Shown: one piece after another, positions 1-9,425 of the stretch
Numbering within the stretch: position 1 is the first letter of the stretch
Layout of the letters: every line of letters begins with the position of its first letter
From: Variovorax paradoxus
Lineage (GTDB): Bacteria > Pseudomonadota > Gammaproteobacteria > Burkholderiales > Burkholderiaceae_C
Assembly: GCF_030815855.1 (NCBI RefSeq)
Contig: NZ_JAUSXG010000001.1
Location: 558,001-622,000, forward strand
Reading direction: 5' to 3'
Length of the DNA stretch: 64,000 nt
Translations under genes and position numbers: made by a program
The notes under the pieces: model-generated
Told to the model about the DNA's origin: nothing
What the model saw: only the letters and a program-made list of their open reading frames with translations
Database searches by the model: none

Positions 1-665
1 TCGGGCGCTACATCTCGCTCGATTTCGGGATCATCGGCACGCTGACCGAGTCGGACAAGGAATACCTGGCGCAGAACTTCGTGGCCTTCTTCCGGCGCGA
101 CTACAAGCGCGTGGCCGAGCTGCACCTGGAAAGCGGCTGGGTGCCCGAAGGCACCCGCATCGACGAGCTCGAGGGCGCAATCCGCACCGTGTGCGAACCG
201 TACTTCGACCGGCCGCTGAAGGAAATTTCGCTCGGCATGGTGCTGATGCGGCTGTTCCAGACCTCGCGCCGCTTCCATGTCGAAATCCAGCCGCAGCTGG
301 TGCTGCTGCAGAAGACCCTGCTCAACATCGAGGGCCTGGGCCGCCAGCTCGACCCGGAGCTTGACCTCTGGCACACCGCCAAGCCCTTCCTCGAGAAGTG
401 GATGGTCGACCAGATCGGCCCGAAGAAGCTGTTCCAGCAACTCAAGGCCGAGGCGCCGCGCTACGCGAAACTGCTGCCGCAATTGCCGCGGCTGCTGCAC
501 GATTTCCTTGAAAATCGGCCTGCGGACAACCGCCGCGAATTGCTGGAACTGCTGGCCGCGCAAAAGCGCACCAACCGGTTGCTCCAGACCATCATCTACG
601 GTGGCATAGGATTTGTATTGGGATTGCTCGCGATGCAATTGCTGATGCGTGTGAAGTTGTTCTAG
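1..665 (+). CDS. ubiB: UbiB, ubiquinone biosynthesis ABC1-type kinase-like protein (5' truncated)
   Basis: Only the C-terminal part is present; the reading frame is open at the left edge, with the first complete codon at base 3. The visible part starts with the ABC1/UbiB metal-binding DFG motif (LDFGIIG) and continues with the helical region typical of UbiB. It ends in two closely spaced hydrophobic helices, the membrane anchor of this family. UbiB is needed for aerobic coenzyme Q synthesis and acts as an atypical kinase or ATPase at the inner membrane. The upstream catalytic lobe lies outside the window, so completeness cannot be judged. Confidence 0.9.
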   Translation, partial: GRYISLDFGIIGTLTESDKEYLAQNFVAFFRRDYKRVAELHLESGWVPEGTRIDELEGAIRTVCEPYFDRPLKEISLGMVLMRLFQTSRRFHVEIQPQLVLLQKTLLNIEGLGRQLDPELDLWHTAKPFLEKWMVDQIGPKKLFQQLKAEAPRYAKLLPQLPRLLHDFLENRPADNRRELLELLAAQKRTNRLLQTIIYGGIGFVLGLLAMQLLMRVKLF

Positions 666-677
666 AGGAGAGTCCCC

Positions 678-2126
678 GTGCTGCTGACGCTGGTTGTCGT
701 TTATCTGCTGGTCACCATTGCGATCGGCCTCTACGCCGCCAAGCGGGTGAAGAACACCACCGACTTCGCGATCGCGGGGCGGCACCTGCCGCTCTTCATG
801 ATCGTGACCACGACGTTCGCGACCTGGTTCGGCTCCGAAACGGTGCTCGGCATCCCGGCCAAGTTCATCGAAGGCGGCCTGCACGGCGTGGTCGAAGACC
901 CGTTCGGTGCGGGCACCTGCCTCATCCTCGTCGGGCTGTTCTTCGCGGGCAAGCTCTACCGCATGACGCTCCTGACCATCAGCGACTACTACCGCGAGCG
1001 TTACGGCCGCAGCGTCGAGGTGGCCTGCTCGCTCATCATCATGCTGAGCTACCTGGGCTGGGTGTCGGCGCAGGTCACGGCGCTGGGGCTGGTGTTCAAC
1101 GTGCTTTCGGCAGGCGCCATCAGCATTCCGGTGGGCATGGTGATCGGGGTGGTCTCCATCCTGGCCTACACGCTGTTCGGCGGCATGTGGTCGGTGGCGG
1201 TGACCGACTTCATCCAGATGATCATCCTGGTCTCCGGCCTCGCGGTGATCGCGGTGTTCGCCGGCAACATGGCGGGCGGCGCCGACAAGGTGGTCGCTTT
1301 CGCGGTCAGCAAGGACCTGTTCAAGTTCTGGCCCGAACCCAACTGGCACGACATGGTGTTCTTCTTTGCCGCGGCCATCACGATGATGCTGGGCTCCATT
1401 CCGCAGCAGGACGTGTTCCAGCGTGTCATGTCGGCCAACAGCGTGAAGGCTGCGACGCGCGGGCCGGTCATCGGCGGCGTGGCATACATCCTGTTCGCCT
1501 TCGTGCCGATGTTCCTGGTGGCCAGCGCGCTGTTGATCATGCCGGAGCAGACGGCCGCGCTGCTGAAGGAAGATCCGCAGAAGGTGCTGCCGACCCTGGT
1601 GCTCGAGAAGATGCCTTTCGTGATGCAGGTGCTGTTCTTCGGCGCGCTGCTGTCGGCCATCAAGTCGACCGCCTCGGCCACCTTGCTGGCACCCAGCGTT
1701 ACCTTCACCGAGAACATCTGGCGCCAGTTCCGGCCCTCGGGCACCGACCGCCAGAACCTCATGACCATGCGCATCACGGTGCTGGTCTTCAGCGCGGCCG
1801 TGCTGGCCTATGCCATCCGCATGCAGGGCACGCCGATCTATGAACTGGTGTCGGGCGCCTACCAGGTGCCGCTGGTGGGCGCCTTCGTGCCGCTGGTGTG
1901 CGGGCTCTACTGGCGCCGCGCCACCACCCAGGGGGCCATCGTTTCGATCCTGTTCGGTATCGGGGTCTGGCTGCTGTTCCTGTCCATGCCCTGGGGCGCC
2001 GAATTTCCGGCCCAGCTGGCCGGCGTGCTCGCTTCGTTCGTGGGCATGGTGGCCGGGTCGTTGGCGCCTCAATGGGTCACCAACACCCGCACGCCGCACC
2101 GGCTGCTGGCGACCGAGCCGGCCTGA
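678..2126 (+). CDS. sodium:solute symporter family protein
   Basis: A 482-residue polytopic membrane protein with about 13 hydrophobic segments. It has the N-terminal SSS-family pattern, a first helix followed by the TDF-IAGR loop around residues 28-36. Members couple substrate uptake to sodium (proline, pantothenate, acetate and others); the substrate cannot be read from the sequence. The start is a GTG 12 bases after the ubiB stop, with a GAGGAGAG ribosome site just upstream, so it is probably cotranscribed with ubiB. Confidence 0.85.
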   Translation: MLLTLVVVYLLVTIAIGLYAAKRVKNTTDFAIAGRHLPLFMIVTTTFATWFGSETVLGIPAKFIEGGLHGVVEDPFGAGTCLILVGLFFAGKLYRMTLLTISDYYRERYGRSVEVACSLIIMLSYLGWVSAQVTALGLVFNVLSAGAISIPVGMVIGVVSILAYTLFGGMWSVAVTDFIQMIILVSGLAVIAVFAGNMAGGADKVVAFAVSKDLFKFWPEPNWHDMVFFFAAAITMMLGSIPQQDVFQRVMSANSVKAATRGPVIGGVAYILFAFVPMFLVASALLIMPEQTAALLKEDPQKVLPTLVLEKMPFVMQVLFFGALLSAIKSTASATLLAPSVTFTENIWRQFRPSGTDRQNLMTMRITVLVFSAAVLAYAIRMQGTPIYELVSGAYQVPLVGAFVPLVCGLYWRRATTQGAIVSILFGIGVWLLFLSMPWGAEFPAQLAGVLASFVGMVAGSLAPQWVTNTRTPHRLLATEPA

Positions 2127-2130
2127 AGGC

Positions 2131-2159
2131 CACCTGTTGAGTAGGGCGGCCCTTATAAT
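2131..2159 (+). promoter_or_regulatory. candidate sigma-70 promoter for the FmdB-DUF502-aspS genes
   Basis: A perfect TATAAT lies at 2154-2159, about 60 bases before the zinc-ribbon gene, in the short gap after the symporter. The hexamer 17 bases upstream (CACCTG, 2131-2136) is a poor -35 match, and the better TTGAGT at 2137-2142 is too close. The -10 is seen directly; the promoter function is inferred. Confidence 0.45.
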
Positions 2160-2217
2160 CGAGGGCTTTGCAAGCGGCCTCTGTTTCGTTCTCTGCGCCG
2201 CCTTTTTACTCAATTCC

Positions 2218-2577
2218 ATGCCCATTTACGCCTACAAGTGCAGTGCCTGCGGCTTTGCCAAGGATGCCCTGCAAAAAATGTCCGATGCGCCGTTCACGGT
2301 GTGTCCGGCATGCGGCGCGAGTGCCTTCGAGAAGCAAGTCACCGCCGCCGGCTTCCAGCTCAAGGGCTCCGGCTGGTACGTGACCGATTTCCGCGATGGC
2401 GGCGGCAAGAAGGCCGAGTCTGCAAGCGCGGCCCCCGCGGCGAACGGCGATACCGCCGCCGCGCCGGCCGCCGGCACGGCAGATTCTTCTTCCAGCGCTG
2501 CGCCCGCTCCTGCGGCCGTGCCTGCCTCCAGCCCTGCTCCGGCGCCCGCGCCAGCGCCCGCTGCCAAGAGCGAATAA
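2218..2577 (+). CDS. FmdB family zinc-ribbon protein
   Basis: A 119-residue protein. Its first 50 residues form the FmdB/CxxC regulatory-type zinc ribbon, with Cys8, Cys11, Cys29 and Cys32 as the presumed zinc ligands. The rest is a low-complexity tail of Ala, Pro and Ser from about residue 65 on. The family was named from a gene beside Methylophilus amidase genes; its molecular role is still poorly defined. The gene sits 9 bases before the DUF502 gene, a pairing next to aspS that is common in betaproteobacteria. The ATG at 2218 gives the conserved MPIYAYKC N-terminus. Confidence 0.88.
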   Translation: MPIYAYKCSACGFAKDALQKMSDAPFTVCPACGASAFEKQVTAAGFQLKGSGWYVTDFRDGGGKKAESASAAPAANGDTAAAPAAGTADSSSSAAPAPAAVPASSPAPAPAPAPAAKSE

Positions 2578-2586
2578 GAAGGCACC

Positions 2587-3207
2587 ATGCTTGCCCTGCG
2601 CAAATGGCTGTTCTCCGGCTTGCTGGTGATCGTTCCGCTGTTCATCACCCTGGCGGTGCTGAAGTGGATCATCGACACGCTGGACCAGACGCTCTGGGTG
2701 CTGCCAGTGGTCTGGCAGAAATGGCTGTACGACAACAACGTGCGCGGGCTCGGCGTGCTGCTCACGCTGGCCATCTTGCTCGGCGTGGGTGCCATCGCGA
2801 GCAATTTCGTGGGCAAGCGCCTGCTCGGCTGGGGCGATGCGGTGGTGCGGCGCATTCCGGTCGTGCGCTCGATCTACTCCAGCGTCAAGCAGGTGTCCGA
2901 CACGCTGTTTTCCGAGAACGGCAACGCCTTCCGGACGGCCGTGCTGGTGCAGTGGCCGCGCGAGGGCGTCTGGACCATCGCCTTCGTGACCGGAACGCCC
3001 GGTAGCGACGTGGTCGAGCACCTGGGCGGCGGCGACTACCTCGGCGTCTACGTGCCGACAACGCCCAACCCCACGGGCGGTTATTTCGTGATGCTCAAGC
3101 GCAGCGACTGCATCGAACTCAAGATGAGCGTGGACGAAGCGCTCAAATACATCGTCTCGATGGGCGTGGTCGTTCCCGGCGGCCCCTCGACCCTCGCGAA
3201 CAAGTAA
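2587..3207 (+). CDS. DUF502 family inner-membrane protein
   Basis: A 206-residue protein with two N-terminal transmembrane helices (about residues 8-28 and 55-78), followed by a soluble domain carrying the family's RSIYSSVKQVSDT-like motif. DUF502 proteins are widespread in proteobacteria and usually lie beside aspS, as here. No biochemical function is established for the family. The start ATG lies 9 bases after the FmdB stop, so the two genes are probably one operon, with aspS following 33 bases later. Confidence 0.88.
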   Translation: MLALRKWLFSGLLVIVPLFITLAVLKWIIDTLDQTLWVLPVVWQKWLYDNNVRGLGVLLTLAILLGVGAIASNFVGKRLLGWGDAVVRRIPVVRSIYSSVKQVSDTLFSENGNAFRTAVLVQWPREGVWTIAFVTGTPGSDVVEHLGGGDYLGVYVPTTPNPTGGYFVMLKRSDCIELKMSVDEALKYIVSMGVVVPGGPSTLANK

Positions 3208-3240
3208 AAAACGCGCCTTCGCGGCGCTGGAATTCAAGAT

Positions 3241-5046
3241 ATGGCCATGCGTACTCACTATTGCGGTCTTGTGACCGAAGCCCTGATGGGCCAAACCGTC
3301 ACCCTGTGCGGCTGGGTCAACCGTCGCCGCGACCACGGCGGCGTGATCTTCATCGACGTGCGCGACCGCGAAGGCTACGTGCAGGTGGTGTGCGACCCCG
3401 ACCGGGCCTCCACCTTCGCCGTGGCCGAGAACCTGCGCAACGAGTTCTGCGTGCAGATCACGGGCCTGGTGCGCGCGCGCCCCGAAGGCACCACCAACGA
3501 CAGCCTCAAGAGCGGCAAGATCGAAGTGCTGTGCCACGAGCTCAAGGTGCTCAACCCGTCGGTCACGCCGCCGTTCCTGCTGGACGACGACAACCTGTCG
3601 GAAACCACGCGCCTCACGCACCGCGTGCTCGACCTGCGCCGTCCGGCCATGCAGCGCAACATGATGCTGCGCTACAAGGTGACGATGGAAACGCGCAAGT
3701 TCCTCGATGCCAACGGCTTCATCGACATCGAGACCCCGATGCTCGGCAAGTCCACGCCCGAAGGTGCGCGCGACTACCTGGTGCCCAGCCGCGTGCACGA
3801 CGGCAGCTTCTTCGCGCTGCCGCAGTCGCCGCAGCTCTTCAAGCAGCTCCTGATGGTGGCCGGCTACGACCGCTACTACCAGATCGTGAAGTGCTTCCGC
3901 GACGAAGACCTGCGCGCCGACCGCCAGCCCGAATTCACGCAGATCGACATCGAGACCTCGTTCCTCGCCGAAGAAGAAATCCGCGAGATGTTCGAAGGAA
4001 TGATCCGCACCGTGTTCCGCAACGCCGCGGGCATCGACCTGCCGGTGTTCCCGACCATGACGTACGGCGACGCGATGTTCAAGTACGGCTCGGACAAGCC
4101 CGACCTGCGCGTGAAGCTCGAATTCACCGAACTCACCGAGCTCATGAAGCGCGTCGATTTCAAGGTGTTCTCGAACGCCGCCACGATGGTCGGCGGCCGT
4201 GTCGTCGCGCTGCGCGTGCCGGGCGGAGGCGCCGAGGGCGGCCTGTCGCGCGGTGAAATCGACGCTTATCAAGAATTCGTCAAGATCTACGGCGCCAAGG
4301 GCCTGGCCTACATCAAGGTCAACGACGCAGCCGCCGGCCGTGAAGGCCTGCAGAGCCCGATCGTCAAGAACCTCGACGACGCCTCGCTGGCCGAAATCAT
4401 CGCCCGCACCGGCGCCCGCAACGGCGACATCCTGTTCTTCGGCGCCGACAAGGAAAAGGTCGTCAACGACGCCATCGGCGCGCTGCGCGTGAAGATCGGC
4501 CACAGCGCCTTCGGCAAGAAGGCGGGCCTGTTCGACGACCGCTGGGCGCCGCTGTGGGTGGTCGACTTCCCGATGTTCGAGTTCGACGAGGAAGGCCAGC
4601 GCTGGAGCGCCGTGCACCACCCGTTCACCGCACCGAAGGACGGCCATGAAGACCTCATGGACACCGCCCCCGAGAAGTGCATTGCCAAGGCCTACGACAT
4701 GGTGCTCAACGGCATCGAGATGGGCGGCGGCTCGGTGCGTATCCATCGCGAGGAAGTGCAGAGCAAGGTGTTCCGCGCGCTGAAAATCAGCGCCGAGGAC
4801 GCGCAGCTGAAGTTCGGCTTCCTGCTCGACGCGCTGCAGTACGGCGCACCGCCGCACGGCGGCATCGCCATCGGCCTGGACCGCCTCGTCATGCTCATGA
4901 CCGGCGCCGAATCGATCCGCGACGTGATCGCGTTCCCCAAGACCCAGCGCGCGCAAGACCTGCTGACGCAGGCGCCGAGCCCGGTCGACGAGAAGCAGCT
5001 GCGCGAGCTGCACATCCGGCTGCGCAACGTCCAGCAGCCTGCCTGA
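3241..5046 (+). CDS. aspS: [13 protein letters not shown] ligase
   Basis: A 601-residue class II synthetase that charges tRNA-Asp in the cytoplasm. It has an N-terminal OB-fold anticodon domain (about 1-110) and a catalytic core containing motif 2 ([18 protein letters not shown]) and motif 3 ([10 protein letters not shown], near the C-terminus). The bacterial GAD insertion lies between them, at about 290-420. Length and order match bacterial AspRS. An alternative ATG two codons downstream would remove only MA. No asparaginyl-tRNA synthetase is visible here, so whether the enzyme discriminates tRNA-Asn cannot be said. Confidence 0.97.
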   Translation: MAMRTHYCGLVTEALMGQTVTLCGWVNRRRDHGGVIFIDVRDREGYVQVVCDPDRASTFAVAENLRNEFCVQITGLVRARPEGTTNDSLKSGKIEVLCHELKVLNPSVTPPFLLDDDNLSETTRLTHRVLDLRRPAMQRNMMLRYKVTMETRKFLDANGFIDIETPMLGKSTPEGARDYLVPSRVHDGSFFALPQSPQLFKQLLMVAGYDRYYQIVKCFRDEDLRADRQPEFTQIDIETSFLAEEEIREMFEGMIRTVFRNAAGIDLPVFPTMTYGDAMFKYGSDKPDLRVKLEFTELTELMKRVDFKVFSNAATMVGGRVVALRVPGGGAEGGLSRGEIDAYQEFVKIYGAKGLAYIKVNDAAAGREGLQSPIVKNLDDASLAEIIARTGARNGDILFFGADKEKVVNDAIGALRVKIGHSAFGKKAGLFDDRWAPLWVVDFPMFEFDEEGQRWSAVHHPFTAPKDGHEDLMDTAPEKCIAKAYDMVLNGIEMGGGSVRIHREEVQSKVFRALKISAEDAQLKFGFLLDALQYGAPPHGGIAIGLDRLVMLMTGAESIRDVIAFPKTQRAQDLLTQAPSPVDEKQLRELHIRLRNVQQPA

Positions 5047-5053
5047 TGCGCTC

Positions 5054-5527
5054 ATGACGGCAGGCATCCGGCCCTGGAAGATTCCGGAGTCGGTGCTGGT
5101 CGTCATTCACACGCCGGCGCTCGAGGTGCTGCTGATCCGGCGCGCCGACGCCGACGAGTTCTGGCAGTCGGTCACCGGCAGCAAGGACTTGGCCGACGAG
5201 CCGCTCATGCTCACCGCGGCACGCGAGGTGGCCGAGGAAACCGGCATCCAGTGCGGGGAGGGCACCCCGCTGGCCGCGCGGTTGACCGACTGGCAACTGA
5301 GCAACATCTACGAAATCTATCCGGGCTGGCGTGCCCGCTATGAACCGGGCGTGACGCACAACACCGAGCATCTGTTCGGCCTCTGCGTGCCCGAACGCCT
5401 GGTGCCCACGCTGGCGCCGCGCGAGCACACCCACTGGAAATGGCTGCCCTACCGCGAGGCGGCCGACGCGTGCTTTTCCCCGTCGAATGCCGAAGCCATT
5501 CTGTTGCTGCCAGAATTTGCGCGATGA
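5054..5527 (+). CDS. nudB: dihydroneopterin triphosphate diphosphatase (Nudix)
   Basis: A 157-residue Nudix hydrolase predicted to remove pyrophosphate from 7,8-dihydroneopterin triphosphate in folate synthesis. The Nudix box is seen at residues 39-61 (G..., E, then REVAEETG). The spacing between its first Gly and Glu is six residues, where the classic consensus has five. The gene starts 7 bases after aspS and overlaps the next gene by 4 bases (ATGA). The same aspS-nudB neighbourhood is common in betaproteobacteria, and folE lies just downstream, which supports a pterin role. Confidence 0.85.
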   Translation: MTAGIRPWKIPESVLVVIHTPALEVLLIRRADADEFWQSVTGSKDLADEPLMLTAAREVAEETGIQCGEGTPLAARLTDWQLSNIYEIYPGWRARYEPGVTHNTEHLFGLCVPERLVPTLAPREHTHWKWLPYREAADACFSPSNAEAILLLPEFAR

Positions 5528-6276
5528 ACCTGCCGGCACACACCCTCCGGGTCGCGACCTACAACATCCACAAGGGTGTGCAGGGCATCGGGCCCGCGCG
5601 GCGCCTCGAGATCCACAACCTCGGGCACGCCATGGAGCAGCTCGACGCCGACATCATCTGCCTGCAGGAAGTGCGCAAGATGAATCGGCAGGCCGAGATG
5701 CGGTTCGAGCGCTGGCCCGCGCTTCCCCAAGCCGACTTCCTGGCGCCCGAGGGCTACACCGCCGTGTATGAAACCAATGCCATCACGCGCCACGGCGAGC
5801 ATGGCAATGCGCTTTTGACCCGCTGGCCGGTGATCCACACCGGCCACCAAGACATTTCCGACCATCGCTTCGAGCAGCGCGGGCTGCTGCACGTCGTCAT
5901 CGAGGTGGAGGGCAGGCCTGTGCATGCCATCGTCGTGCACCTGGGGCTCATCAAGGGCAGCCGCGTGCGTCAGGTCGCCCGGCTGCGGGAGTTCATCGAC
6001 CGCGAAGTGCCGCCCGGCGAGGCCGTGGTCGTCGCGGGCGACTTCAACGACTGGGGCGCGCGCATGCGCTACGCCATGAACGCGATGGGCCTGCGCGATG
6101 CCAGCGACCTGCGCGGTCCGCGAACGCTCACCTATCCTTCGCGGCTGCCGGTGGCGCAGCTCGATTTCGTCTATGGACGCCAGTTGGAGCCGGTGGCCTG
6201 CTCGGTGCCGCGCGGGCCGATCTGGGCGCGGATGTCCGATCACCTGCCGCTGGTGGCCGACTTCACGCTGGCATGA
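5524..6276 (+). CDS. endonuclease/exonuclease/phosphatase (EEP) family protein
   Basis: A 250-residue protein with the EEP metallohydrolase fold. The N-terminal TYNIHKGVQG strand carries the first metal site, followed by CLQEVR with the metal-binding Glu, GDFNDW, and a terminal SDHLPLVADF with the catalytic Asp-His. The substrate could be nucleic acid or a phospholipid head group; a cytoplasmic enzyme is likely because no signal peptide is visible. The ATG at 5524 overlaps the nudB stop, pointing to translational coupling. An in-frame start further upstream would run deep into nudB and is unlikely. Confidence 0.85.
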   Translation: MNLPAHTLRVATYNIHKGVQGIGPARRLEIHNLGHAMEQLDADIICLQEVRKMNRQAEMRFERWPALPQADFLAPEGYTAVYETNAITRHGEHGNALLTRWPVIHTGHQDISDHRFEQRGLLHVVIEVEGRPVHAIVVHLGLIKGSRVRQVARLREFIDREVPPGEAVVVAGDFNDWGARMRYAMNAMGLRDASDLRGPRTLTYPSRLPVAQLDFVYGRQLEPVACSVPRGPIWARMSDHLPLVADFTLA

Positions 6277-6340
6277 GCGCCGGTTTCGCAGTGTTCCCCT
6301 CGGGACGTGGCCAAAATACGTTCACTGATACCATGCGCGG

Positions 6341-7072
6341 ATGCTGAGGAAAACCGACGTGGAACCGCGCCCTGACGGAAACAACGACGACGAGGGCACG
6401 CCCGTCTCGGTGAAAATCCGCGAACGCCTGACGGCCGCGCGCAAGCGCTTCAATGCCAACGACAACATCGCCGAGTTCATCGAACCGGGCGAGCTCGAGT
6501 CCTTGCTCGACGAAGTCGAGGTCAAGATGAAGGGCGTGCTCGAGAGCCTGGTGATCGATCTCGAGAACGACCACAACACCGGCAACACCGCGCGCCGCGT
6601 GGCCAAGATGTACCTGAACGAGGTGTTCAGGGGCCGCTACGTGGCACCGCCGTCGCTCACCGAATTTCCGAACGCCGAGCACCTGAACGAGCTGATGATC
6701 GTCGGCCCGATCACCGTGCGCAGCGCCTGCTCGCACCACTTCTGCCCGATCATCGGCAAGCTGTGGATCGGCATCATGCCCAACGAGCACACCAACGTCA
6801 TCGGCCTGTCGAAGTACGCGCGCCTGGCCGAATGGGTGATGGGCCGGCCCCAGATCCAGGAAGAGGCCGTGGTGCAGCTGGCCGACCTGATCCAGGAAAA
6901 AACCCAGCCCGACGGCCTGGCCCTCGTCATGGAAGCCGAGCATTTCTGCATGGCCTGGCGCGGCGTGAAGGAAATGGACAGCAAGATGATCAACTCCGTG
7001 ATGCGCGGCGTGTTCCTCAAAGACCCGAGCCTGCGCCGCGAATTCCTTTCCCTGCTGCCGAGGAGAAGCTGA
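6341..7072 (+). CDS. folE: GTP cyclohydrolase I FolE
   Basis: A 243-residue type I GTP cyclohydrolase, which converts GTP to 7,8-dihydroneopterin triphosphate, the first step to folate and the substrate of nudB upstream. The zinc and active-site residues are visible in RSACSHHFCPI (mid-protein) and EAEHFCMAWRGVK (near the C-terminus). The first 35 residues are a charged extension that varies between species. The gene is followed after only two bases by a BLUF photoreceptor gene, an unusual partner. Confidence 0.95.
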   Translation: MLRKTDVEPRPDGNNDDEGTPVSVKIRERLTAARKRFNANDNIAEFIEPGELESLLDEVEVKMKGVLESLVIDLENDHNTGNTARRVAKMYLNEVFRGRYVAPPSLTEFPNAEHLNELMIVGPITVRSACSHHFCPIIGKLWIGIMPNEHTNVIGLSKYARLAEWVMGRPQIQEEAVVQLADLIQEKTQPDGLALVMEAEHFCMAWRGVKEMDSKMINSVMRGVFLKDPSLRREFLSLLPRRS

Positions 7073-7074
7073 AG

Positions 7075-7497
7075 ATGTTGGTCCGACTCCTCTACGCCAG
7101 CCGCGCCGTCGATACCAGCCCCGAGGCCATCGAAGCCATCCTCGCGCAATCGCGCACGCACAACACGGCCTGCGGCATCACCGGCATTCTTTGCTATGGC
7201 GCGGGCACCTTCCTGCAAGCCATCGAAGGCGGGCGCATGGCCATCAGCGAGCTCTACGGCCATATCCAGCGCGACGCCCGCCACAAGGACGTGGTGCTGC
7301 TGCACTACGAAGAAATTTCCGAGCGCCGCTTCGGTGGCTGGACCATGGGGCAGGTCAACCTCTCGAAGCTCAATGCCTCGACCCTGCTCAAGTATTCGGA
7401 AAAGCCCGAGCTGAACCCCTATGCCGTGTCGGGCAAGGTCTCGCTGGCGCTGCTCGAGGAACTGATGGCCACCGCGGCCATCGTTGGCCGCCACTGA
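7075..7497 (+). CDS. BLUF domain blue-light sensor protein
   Basis: A 140-residue protein consisting of a single BLUF domain, which binds FAD and senses blue light through a hydrogen-bond switch. All signature residues are present: Tyr7, Asn30, Gln48, Trp89 and Met91, with the canonical GITGILCY and FLQAIEGG segments. No output domain follows, so it belongs to the short BLUF class, which signals by protein contact. Its ATG lies two bases after the folE stop, so its expression is almost certainly tied to folE. The partner protein is unknown. Confidence 0.93.
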   Translation: MLVRLLYASRAVDTSPEAIEAILAQSRTHNTACGITGILCYGAGTFLQAIEGGRMAISELYGHIQRDARHKDVVLLHYEEISERRFGGWTMGQVNLSKLNASTLLKYSEKPELNPYAVSGKVSLALLEELMATAAIVGRH

Positions 7498-7556
7498 AGA
7501 CAGTGGTGGCCGCGCCAGGCACTTCGCGTTCCCTCGGCATCGCATAACGCCCCGGA

Positions 7557-8438
7557 GTGCCGCTCTCCGCCTTCGCATTGATCCTGCTTGCCGGGATCAT
7601 TCACGCCAGCTGGAACATCGCCGCCAAGAAGGCGAACGGCGATGCACGCTTCGCGTTCCAGAGCGGCGTGTTCATGGCCGTGGTGTGGGCGCCGGTGGGC
7701 CTCACGCTGGGCTGGAGCGTCGTGCCGACCTGGGGTGCGAAGGAATGGGGCTTCATCGCGCTGAGCGGCGTGCTGCATGTCTTCTACTACGTGATCCTGC
7801 TGCGCGGCTACCGCAAGTCCGATCTCACCGTGGTCTACCCGCTGGCGCGCGGCTCGGGCCCGCTGCTGTCGTCGCTGGTCGCGGTCCTGTTCCTCGGCGA
7901 GCGGATCAGCCTGACGGGCGTGGCGGGCATTGCGGGTGTGGTGCTCGGCGTCTTCCTGGTGGCCGGCGGACCGGGCCTGTGGCGCAAGAAGCATGATCCT
8001 GCCCAGCGCGCGCGGGTGCAGAAAGGCATTCGCTACGGCGTGCTGACGGGCGCCTTCATCGCGGCCTACACGGTGGCCGACAGCTACGCGGTGAAGTTCC
8101 TGGCGATGTCGCCGATCCTGCTCGACTACTTCGGCAACTTCGTGCGCGTGGGCCTGCTGTTGCCCGCGGCGCTGCAGGACCGGGCGGCCACCGCGCGGAT
8201 GTGGCGGGCCCAGTGGAAGTACGCCTTGCTGGTGGCGGCAATCAGCCCCGTCTCCTACGTGCTGGTCCTCTATGCGGTGCAGCAGGCGCCCATTTCCCAC
8301 GTCGCCCCGGCGCGCGAGGTCTCGATGCTGTTCGCCGCGCTGATCGGCGGCCACCTGCTGCGCGAGGGCGACCGCTTGCTGCGCCTGCTGGGCGCCGGCT
8401 TCATCGCTGCCGGCGTGGTGGCACTCGCGCTGGGCTGA
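7557..8438 (+). CDS. EamA/DMT family transporter
   Basis: A 293-residue membrane protein with about ten hydrophobic helices in two repeats. The repeats match the EamA drug/metabolite transporter fold (residues 1-135 and 150-293). Members export or exchange amino acids and other small metabolites; the substrate cannot be inferred. The start is a GTG 60 bases after the BLUF gene. The DUF429 gene follows 10 bases later on the same strand. Confidence 0.82.
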   Translation: MPLSAFALILLAGIIHASWNIAAKKANGDARFAFQSGVFMAVVWAPVGLTLGWSVVPTWGAKEWGFIALSGVLHVFYYVILLRGYRKSDLTVVYPLARGSGPLLSSLVAVLFLGERISLTGVAGIAGVVLGVFLVAGGPGLWRKKHDPAQRARVQKGIRYGVLTGAFIAAYTVADSYAVKFLAMSPILLDYFGNFVRVGLLLPAALQDRAATARMWRAQWKYALLVAAISPVSYVLVLYAVQQAPISHVAPAREVSMLFAALIGGHLLREGDRLLRLLGAGFIAAGVVALALG

Positions 8439-8448
8439 GGGCGGCTTC

Positions 8449-9270
8449 ATGCTCTTTGGCTGCGATTTTTCCTCTGCACCCACCTCGCGCAAGCCGATCG
8501 TGGTGGCAATCGGCAGCGCAGGCGATGCGGGCACCTTGGTGCTGACGGGCCTGAAGCGCTTCACGACGCTCGACGCCTGGGCCGAGTGGCTGCGCGCCGA
8601 GCCGGCCTGGATCGGCGGCTTCGATTTTCCGTTCGGCCTGCCGCGCGAACTGGTCGAGCATCTGCGCTGGCCCGGGGAGTGGAATGCGCTCATGGCCCAC
8701 TATGCGAGCCTGAGCCGCGCCGAGATCCGCGCCACCTTTGCCGCCTTCTGCGCCGCGCGCCCGGTCGGCGGCAAGTTCGCGCACCGGGCGACCGATGCAC
8801 CCGCCGGCTCGAGCACGTCAATGAAGTGGGTCAACCCGCCGGTGGCTTTCATGCTGCATGCGGGAGTGCCGCCCTTGCTTGCCGCCGGAGCGAGCCTCCC
8901 GGGGCAGCATGCCGGCAGCCATGGGAGCCGTGTTGCGCTGGAGGCCTATCCCGGGCTGCTGGCGCGCGAACTGATCGGCCGCCGCAGCTACAAGAGCGAC
9001 GAGGCAGCCAAGCAGACGCCCGAGCGGCTGGCGGCGCGCACCGGCCTGCTCGCCGCGCTGGAGGCTGGCACCACGCGGCTGGCCCTGCGGCTCGTGCTCG
9101 GCGGCGATCAACGCCTCGAACTGCTGGGCGATGCCCGCGGTGACCGCATCGATGCGGTGCTCTGCCTCGTGCAGGCCGCGTGGAGCGCGCAACGCGCCTC
9201 CACGCCCGGGCCGGGCTACGGATTGCCTGAACGGTTCGATCCGATCGAAGGGTGGATCGTCACGGCGTGA
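8449..9270 (+). CDS. DUF429 domain-containing protein, predicted RNase H-like fold
   Basis: A 273-residue protein. Its N-terminal FGCDFSSA and the later GGFDFPFGLP place an acidic residue on each of two strands, as in DUF429 proteins, which are predicted to have an RNase H-like fold. A third acidic cluster (DARGDRIDAVLC) near residue 235 fits the same fold. No activity is established for the family. It starts 10 bases after the transporter gene and is probably cotranscribed with it. Confidence 0.7.
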   Translation: MLFGCDFSSAPTSRKPIVVAIGSAGDAGTLVLTGLKRFTTLDAWAEWLRAEPAWIGGFDFPFGLPRELVEHLRWPGEWNALMAHYASLSRAEIRATFAAFCAARPVGGKFAHRATDAPAGSSTSMKWVNPPVAFMLHAGVPPLLAAGASLPGQHAGSHGSRVALEAYPGLLARELIGRRSYKSDEAAKQTPERLAARTGLLAALEAGTTRLALRLVLGGDQRLELLGDARGDRIDAVLCLVQAAWSAQRASTPGPGYGLPERFDPIEGWIVTA

Positions 9271-9425
9271 GCTTTGTTGTCCTACAGGGTTACGCGCGGG
9301 CTGCGACTCCCGTGTTCCTTGCCTGAAGGCTAGATTGGAAGGGCGGTCCGGGCTCCGTCCGGATTTGCTGCGCGCAACGTGCGCGCGTCACATACCGCTC
9401 TTCGGAGCGACTGGAGGATTTCCAA
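9271..9425 (+). promoter_or_regulatory. intergenic region upstream of the BON lipoprotein gene
   Basis: 155 bases without a gene. They hold a GTCCTACAGGGTTA segment at 9279-9292 and a ribosome site (TGGAGGA) shortly before the lipoprotein ATG. No convincing sigma-70 -10/-35 pair is seen. A TCCTAC core also occurs, on the opposite strand, at 12208-12213 ahead of the DUF1328 gene, so it might be part of a shared stress promoter. That is a guess from two sites. Confidence 0.25.

Noticed and set aside
3202..3228. Hairpin with a T-run on the minus strand after the DUF502 gene
   Set aside because: The shape suits a minus-strand terminator, but the genes on both sides are on the plus strand and no minus-strand gene ends there, so it is probably chance.
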